From contig NC_134677.1 of NCBI RefSeq assembly GCF_024713945.1, positions 2,297,001 to 2,361,000 on the forward strand: DNA of 64,000 nt. The letters are read 5' to 3'. Below, piece by piece: positions 57,536 through 64,000 of this stretch (its first letter is position 1; every line of letters begins with the position of its first letter). A model generated the notes under the pieces. It searched no databases and was not told the DNA's origin. It saw only the letters and a list, made by a program, of their open reading frames with translations. Position numbers and translations under genes: made by a program. Source of the DNA: Dermatophagoides farinae (lineage: Eukaryota; Arthropoda; Arachnida; Sarcoptiformes; Pyroglyphidae).

Positions 57536-59142
57536 GTGGAAACATTGGAATATTAATTACAGATTCTTGGCACGACAAATTATTCTATATGTGTGTGTGT
57601 GTGTGTTTGTGTGTTTGTGTTTGGATTTCGTAACCTAATACAAACACAATCCTTCCGCTTGTTTGTATTACTAATTGAATCATCAGCAAAAAAAAAGTAT
57701 AACGACAATTTGGTTGAAAAAGAAAAAAAATTGCTGCAAACTGATGATGTTGTTGATAATAATAATGATGATGATGATGATGATCGAACAACAAATGAGT
57801 AGAGTAATGCTATGAAGAATTTTACACACACACACACAGAATACACATCAAACGAATGAACCACTTGGATTATATGATGATGATCAATTGAGTATGTAAA
57901 GGATTTAATGGCAAAGACCTCAAAATATTTGATGGCTAATGTATGTGTACGTTCATTATGATTTACACACATACAATGATGAAAAACATGGTGGATTTGA
58001 AGCTTTCTTTCATTTTTGGTCTGATCTCTTTATACGGTAATACGGTCTATGTTCACCATCGTTGTCGTTGTCGTCGTCATGTCGTGTCAATTAGTTTGCC
58101 TTCGTTTTTATTTTTATTCCTATCTATTCGGGTTGGGGTTGACAAAATTGAAAAAGATTTTTTTTTGTTGTTGTTGCTTATTTTGTACCTTGTTCTTATT
58201 ATTAGACATTGTCTTTGGTAGCTGTGGTGATTTATGGTGATGGTGATTGTTCTAGCTGCCTACCCGATTTTATTTTTCAGTAATTCCGTCGATCCGAATT
58301 CAAACTTTCAAAAAGAAGATTAATTCAATTATGCGATTAAATGATGATGATGATGATGATAATAAAAGTTCAAATATGAAGCCATAATGATAAGCTGACA
58401 ATCATTACATTTTTTTTGTCTATTCACCAACAGCAACATCATTTTTTTTTTGGCACGCTTTACGCAACAAAATCCAGTATCAACCGGAAAGTTTGAGTTT
58501 TTTTTTGTTTGATAAATCAAAGCTGGAAAAATCCACAAAATATAAGAAGATTTTATATCTCTTTTTTCTTGCTATCACAAACATCCTACATAATAACTAA
58601 TCATGATTGGAATTCCAAAAAAAAAAAAAAAAACAAAACAAACGGATACCAAAAATTAAATAAATGGTTCTTTGTTTTTTGGGCAAATTTTCTTTGGATG
58701 GATATTTCCAATCATCAAAATCAAGTATCAATAATTATAACTTTATGGGGAAAGAATAAAAGAAACATTTTATTACACACATAAAAAGATTCGTTTTGAT
58801 TCTGTTTCAAAAACCGAATAAAAGTCTTTTGTGTGTGTGTGTATGAATGTCACGCCTAAACATGGAACACCAAAAAAAAAAGAAAAAAACCCAAATTGAC
58901 ATTGTTTGAACAGATGTATATATGTACGTGTGTGTGTGACTGTGTGAATGATGTGTGCGCTTGTCACCGGAAAAAACTCGGGACCCTTTCGTGTTTTTTT
59001 TTTTGTTGCTGTTGTTCAATAATAATAATCGACTAACTTGTATATACAAAGTGTGAATAGGAAAACAAAACAGAATAAAAATTCAATTCCATTGAGAGTG
59101 TGAGAACAAGAGTGTAGTATTCAATTGTGACAAATGTTTCTG

Positions 59143-59173
<31 letters not shown>
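59143..59173. repeat. (TCA)n trinucleotide repeat
   Basis: About ten TCA units. This is the longest pure example of the GAT/ATC triplet family that pervades the window and that encodes Asp, Ser or His runs when read in frame. Confidence 0.93.
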
Positions 59174-62100
59174 GGAAAAATATCGATTCAATAGATCACT
59201 TTTATTTCATTAACTGGTTGTCTTCCTAAATCATACAGTGTTCTTGATGGCAATCACAAATCACAATATTTAGTTATCTATTCATCAATTGATCAATGAA
59301 TCATTGAATCGATGATGAATAATGATATCGTTCATGTTATCGTTAATCGATTCAAACTCATCTTTTAATTTGTGTTTTTTTTTCATGTCGATTGACTGGT
59401 TGATTGATCTTGGTTGACAAACCTCATTTAGTATATAAAACCAATTTACCAATTCCAAACGAACGTTATTTTGATATTTGAATTTGAGATTATCTCAGAG
59501 ACACACACACACAAGCATACATGTCCCGACAGAGTTATTATTGAAAATTCATTTCGTTTGGTTCATTCAATAACAAACATTCAACAAAAAAAAAATTGAA
59601 TACATAACAGCAAGGTCTTATGATTGTATATTATGAATTTTCATCATTGTCAACCAACACATTGAATGAATTGGCAATTTGAATAAAGTAAAGTAAAGAG
59701 AAAGAGAGAGAGAGAGAAAGGAAAAGCAAAAAAAAAAAAAAATACAAATATCAGCGCATTTCAATCGGGTATATTTATTTATCAAATTCTTTTTATTTCT
59801 GAGTCTATCTGTTTTTTTTGCGTGTATGTGTGTGTGTGTGTGTACTTATTCTGTTGTAATTAAATTTGGTTGTTACAATTTCACCATCACTGTTTGCATA
59901 ATAGAATATATTCTGTTTATTTGTGAACAACTTTCAGGCCAATTCATTTGTTGTATTGACAATTATTGAGCGTTAAAAAACATTTGTACCAAACATTGAC
60001 GCACACATATATGCAGACAATAACAAAACCGAAATCAATTACTGAATATTGAATGTGTCGAGTATATACAACCATTATTTCAAATGACATGTGAGATTAT
60101 CATTATTTTCGATTCAAATTCTAGTGTATAGACAGACAAATTGTTTCAACTATAGATCAAAAAAAAGGAAAATAATGATAAAACAATAATTTTTTTCGGT
60201 GAAACAACAAACATATTCTCATTTGGTTGTTTTTTGTTGTTGAAAAAATAAATTTAAAATTCAAATTCATCTTCATTTATATATAAATGTAGTCAAGCAA
60301 CAAATCAAGTTTTCTTTTTTTTTGTTCTCTGTCGTCTTTTTTTTTGATATTGTTGTTTTATTTTGATGGTATTAGATTGTTCCGAATTTAGAATCAACTA
60401 ATTTTAATAATAAAATGAATAAATGATTCAAATTACCAGTAAGAAAATAGTGGCAAAAAAAAACTTGTCAAACACATTACTATTGTATATGTTTTGTGGA
60501 ATGTTTGTTGAATAGATCTTGAATTACAACCAAGTACGAAAAAAATAAAAAATATTCGTATTCAAATGTCACATACACACACACACACAGGCAAATGTAA
60601 ATTGTATCCATGTATGACGACAATAACAAACACAAATAAAACAATGAAAGATTTTGGCCAATTCCATTGTCGATTCAATCATCAATGAATTGATCGATTT
60701 GAATCGATTAGCCAGTAAAAAAAAAAGTCTGAATGTTTGGTGTTTGCAGTGTTTGTCCATCACCATTACCATCATCGGTTGGATCTGGTCACCCATGAAA
60801 ATAAACGTTGATTTGTCATTTGAAATTGTATTACTTGTGTTACACGACATCATTTGATTGGCCAGAAAAAAAAATAAAAAAAAAAATACGATCTCAAATA
60901 GCTTAGGGCTAAGGGCTTTATATATTTTTTTTCTGTTCAATTGTAGCATTTAATTTACTATTCATTGTTTCCATCTCACAACACACACACACACACACTT
61001 GACACTTGAAAACATTTTTGTTCTTTTTTTTGTTGCATCATTTTACGAAAATGATGAATGTTAATTAAACAATTATTTGAATTCGATGATGAAGATGAAT
61101 AAATTGTTCATCATCATTCACTATGTGTGTGTGAAGATCAAGTTAACAGAATCTAGTGAATCTTGTTTTGCAAAAAAAAAATTCATAATTCTGTCTCTAC
61201 GTTCGTTGTATTATTTACACTTTTTTAGTTTTTATATTTTTTTTGTGCCCACAAGGTCCATTTTCTGTTTTTCAATTTAAATGTAAATGATGATTTTTTT
61301 TTTGCTCCATTCGGATAATGATAACAATGATGATGATGATGATGATGATGATGACAATGATTAAACATGGAACCCAAATGTTTCAGAATTGGAATCCAAT
61401 CCGTTTGACAAAATGACAACAAGAAAAGAGAAAGTTATAGTTAAATTGGATTTGTAAAGTTATACGATTTTTTTCTGTTGAACAGAACCTGAATAAATTT
61501 TTTTTCCTTTCGTTTCTTATTCAGTTATTTTTATGATGATACAGATGTATTAATAGTTTGTTCAAGTTGATTTGAAATGTAAATTGAAAAATGATCTATA
61601 TGAAACATTCAATCATATACATTACTGTGTACAGTTATCATTCATTTTTTTTTTTTTTTTGATTAACTCGAAGCTTTCTAGGCCTTTGGGCCATTTATTT
61701 TTGGAAACAATTTGAATTACAAAAAAAAAATAGTTTATTGTCATCAATATATAACATCATATTTATTTTCATTCATTATTATTCAAAATGGTTTTACATT
61801 ACAAGATGATGTTGTCTACTATCTTGATATCGATTCATTGGTTTCAAAATTTTATTATACCAAAATAATAAGGATCAAAGTGAAGGTAGAAAAACTTGTT
61901 TTGTTTTCTTCACTTATTTTCTTCATTTTGAAATGACTCAATTTTCAACCTATATATATCAAATGAAGTAAGAACGATACACAAACAAAATAAGAATTTT
62001 ATTCTTTCCCATTTTTTCTTCTACTTCTAGCTGTCAAGATTGTAGATCAAGATTGAATTTTTTTTCTTTCTTCGTTATACCCAAAAAAAAAAAACAAATG

Positions 62101-63746
62101 AAAAAGACAACTGAAAATTGAAGCAATGGAAACAAAAAAAATCAATTGAAATGTCATTCTTTGAATTGTTTCTTTCATTTTTGCTCCCATTCTTGTTTGT
62201 TTGTTTGTTTGTTTGTTGTTGTTGATGATGATGAATATATCTAAAGTCAATCATCGTTAAGACAAAATGCTAGAAAACGTACTTATTATTATAAAATATA
62301 AAAAAAACTTGTTTCCAATTCAAGTGTGTTTGTGATCGAAATATTTTTATCATATTTGATTTGTTTGTCTGATCATACAATTGATCTAATAACGGGTGTT
62401 ATAATAATCGAAATAAAATAAATCAATGACGATGATGATGATGATGATGACAGCTTTTTTTTGATGATAATCATAATGATGAATGCTTTATGATTTGTGG
62501 AAAAAAATGAGATTTTCATCATTATCTTCTTATGTTTGTCCAGATTTAATTAAATTTGATCAACAAACAGCAATAGCAAAGTTTTCCACACACAATCATC
62601 ATCATCATCATCATTATCATTGGCATTTTCATCTCATCATCTTTGGTCATTGTTTCGATATGATCGAATCATTTTATACCAAAGCTTTCTTTTCCTCAAT
62701 TTTTCGATTCAAATGATAATAATAATATAATGATGATATGAAATGAATTTATTTGAAAATGCTGGTCAACAAAAAAGAAAAAAAATCCACCAAACATATT
62801 GTTTTATTTCATTTCTCTTTTGATTATGTTCATTATTATTTTCATGTTCCAATAAGATTATTAGGAATGGTCGTTGGCATTTTGTCTTGTTTACCGCACA
62901 TACACAAAAAAGAAATCGTTGAGAAACAATCAAAACTTGATGATGATAATAATAATGATGATGATTTAGGCTAATTCAATTGGTCGAACAAATCATTGAA
63001 TTGCGCACACCTGAAAATTATTATTTCATACACACAAACACAGACACATCACCTGTACAATTGTATAAAAATAAGCCCACACTCAAAGCGTAACCAAATT
63101 GGATTTTCATCATCATTCCAATGGGACTTGTTGGTTGTTTCATATTTATTTTTTTATGATGATAATTTTAGGTGAAAATATAAAATTTTTTATTTCAACA
63201 AAAAAAAAAAAAAAAAAAACAACCACCACAACCTAGCGTTGGTCGACGTCGTCGTCGCCGTCGTCTTCGTCATCATCATTGATCGAGTAAATCATTTGAT
63301 TTATGATTTGTTGTTTTCACTCGAAAAAGGCCATCATCATTTCTATGGGAAAAATAATAATAATAACGATGATGATGATGATGATGATGAATTTTTTTCG
63401 TTTGAAATTACACGAGCGAAATCAAATTTACTAACCAAATACTTTTTTTTACTTCAGCTTCTTTTTTTTGAATTTCAAATTTCTTTCACACCTTGTCGTC
63501 GACAAAGTTGAATTGTGTGTGTATGTGTGTTTTATTCAAATGGTGTGACCGAATATTGTTGATGATGTTTTGACCTGGAAACCAAACACTATAATGTACC
63601 AAAACACACACATATACACACAGGTCTCAGCGTAGAAATTGACCAAAATTTAGTTAATTTGGTGGTGGTGGTGGTGGTGGCCTGCGAGAAAAAAAAATGG
63701 ATATTTAAATTTTATTTGTTTTTTACTAGTTTCTATCCATATAGAT

Positions 63747-63750
<4 letters not shown>

Positions 63751-63783
<33 letters not shown>
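63751..63783. repeat. (TG)n microsatellite
   Basis: 33-bp TG run near the right end of the window. Confidence 0.97.
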
Positions 63784-63784
<1 letters not shown>

Positions 63785-64000
63785 TAACATGATAATTTAT
63801 TTAAATAAACTAAATTGAAATCTTTGATTTTATTTCGTTGTTTCTTTCCAATTTCTTTCCAATTAGCCGTTCAATAGAGAACGAGAAAAAAAAATTAATT
63901 AAAATCAGTAGCTTTTCCATGGCCATATTCTTGAAGAAGATTTTCACAAAAAAAAAATGAAAATTCATATTGTCTCTAAACTATTATTTGAGACAATTTT

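Larger units (their letters stand above)
55331..64000. other. Intergenic, repeat-rich; no recognisable gene
   Basis: 8.7 kb downstream of SNRPD2. Open frames of up to 130 codons are repeat artefacts. The least repetitive is at 62753-62974 (+), ending HIHKKEIVEKQSKL and an Asp/Asn tail; it matches no family I know. Contents include long TG runs (57467-57523, 63751-63783), ATT and ATC triplet runs, and A/T homopolymers. Confidence 0.6.

Noticed and set aside
57580-57972. 130-codon minus-strand frame
   Set aside because: TG-, CA- and ATC-repeat translation with no family resemblance.
62753-62974. 73-codon plus-strand frame ending HIHKKEIVEKQSKL and Asp/Asn tail
   Set aside because: Some codon balance, but no family match, no clear acceptor or partner exon, and the tail is a GAT/AAT repeat.
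1-64000. tRNA, rRNA, spliceosomal RNA and transposon genes
   Set aside because: I found no convincing A/B-box pair, cloverleaf, rRNA-like block, transposase or reverse-transcriptase motif by eye. A tRNAscan or Rfam/RepeatMasker run would be decisive.

Overview
This window is eukaryotic: AT-rich chromosomal DNA with spliced genes (GT...AG introns), long non-coding stretches, and very dense microsatellites of CA/TG, GA/CT, GAT/ATC and homopolymer A/T. The style of the sequence and the protein matches suggest a small arthropod genome. I favour an astigmatid mite (Dermatophagoides-like), but that is an inference from composition and general familiarity, not a proven placement.

Two genes are certain. 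The first, on the minus strand and filling about the left 60 % of the window, is a BCL11-family (BCL11A/BCL11B, CTIP1/CTIP2; Drosophila CG9650) zinc-finger transcription factor. I assemble it from four coding exons: 38676-38625, 19308-17722, 8556-7151 and 7037-4821. The intron phases are 1, 1 and 0, every junction is GT-AG, and the joined frame is 5262 nt (1753 residues). It starts with the MSRRKQ NuRD-binding motif, then has the atypical CCHC finger, finger 1, one divergent finger where vertebrates have fingers 2-3, an acidic tract and the fingers 4-5-6 array. Long Asn/Asp/Ser/Thr/Gln-rich linkers roughly double the vertebrate length.

The second, on the plus strand, is an intronless-CDS SmD2 (SNRPD2) gene at 54711-55073, a core spliceosomal Sm protein.

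Layout: 1-4820 is 3' flank and probable 3' UTR of BCL11. 4821-38676 is BCL11, including a 9.2-kb and a 19.3-kb intron. 38677-about 54200 is a roughly 15-kb stretch upstream of BCL11 with no gene I can defend. It holds a probable 5' UTR/promoter near 40 kb, a compact palindrome-rich element near 43.5 kb and a possible 33-nt minus-strand micro-exon near 53.6 kb. 54200-55330 is SNRPD2 with its flanks. 55331-64000 is intergenic, repeat-rich sequence without a recognisable gene.

The two genes are not functionally coupled: one is a developmental repressor with large introns and flanks, the other a housekeeping splicing factor. I found no mobile-element coding sequence, CRISPR array, rRNA or tRNA. 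The most interesting material is the altered finger complement of BCL11, its conserved linker blocks, and candidate regulatory DNA: a DR1 nuclear-receptor element in intron 1, notable because BCL11 proteins are COUP-TF partners, and the 43.5-kb boundary-like element.
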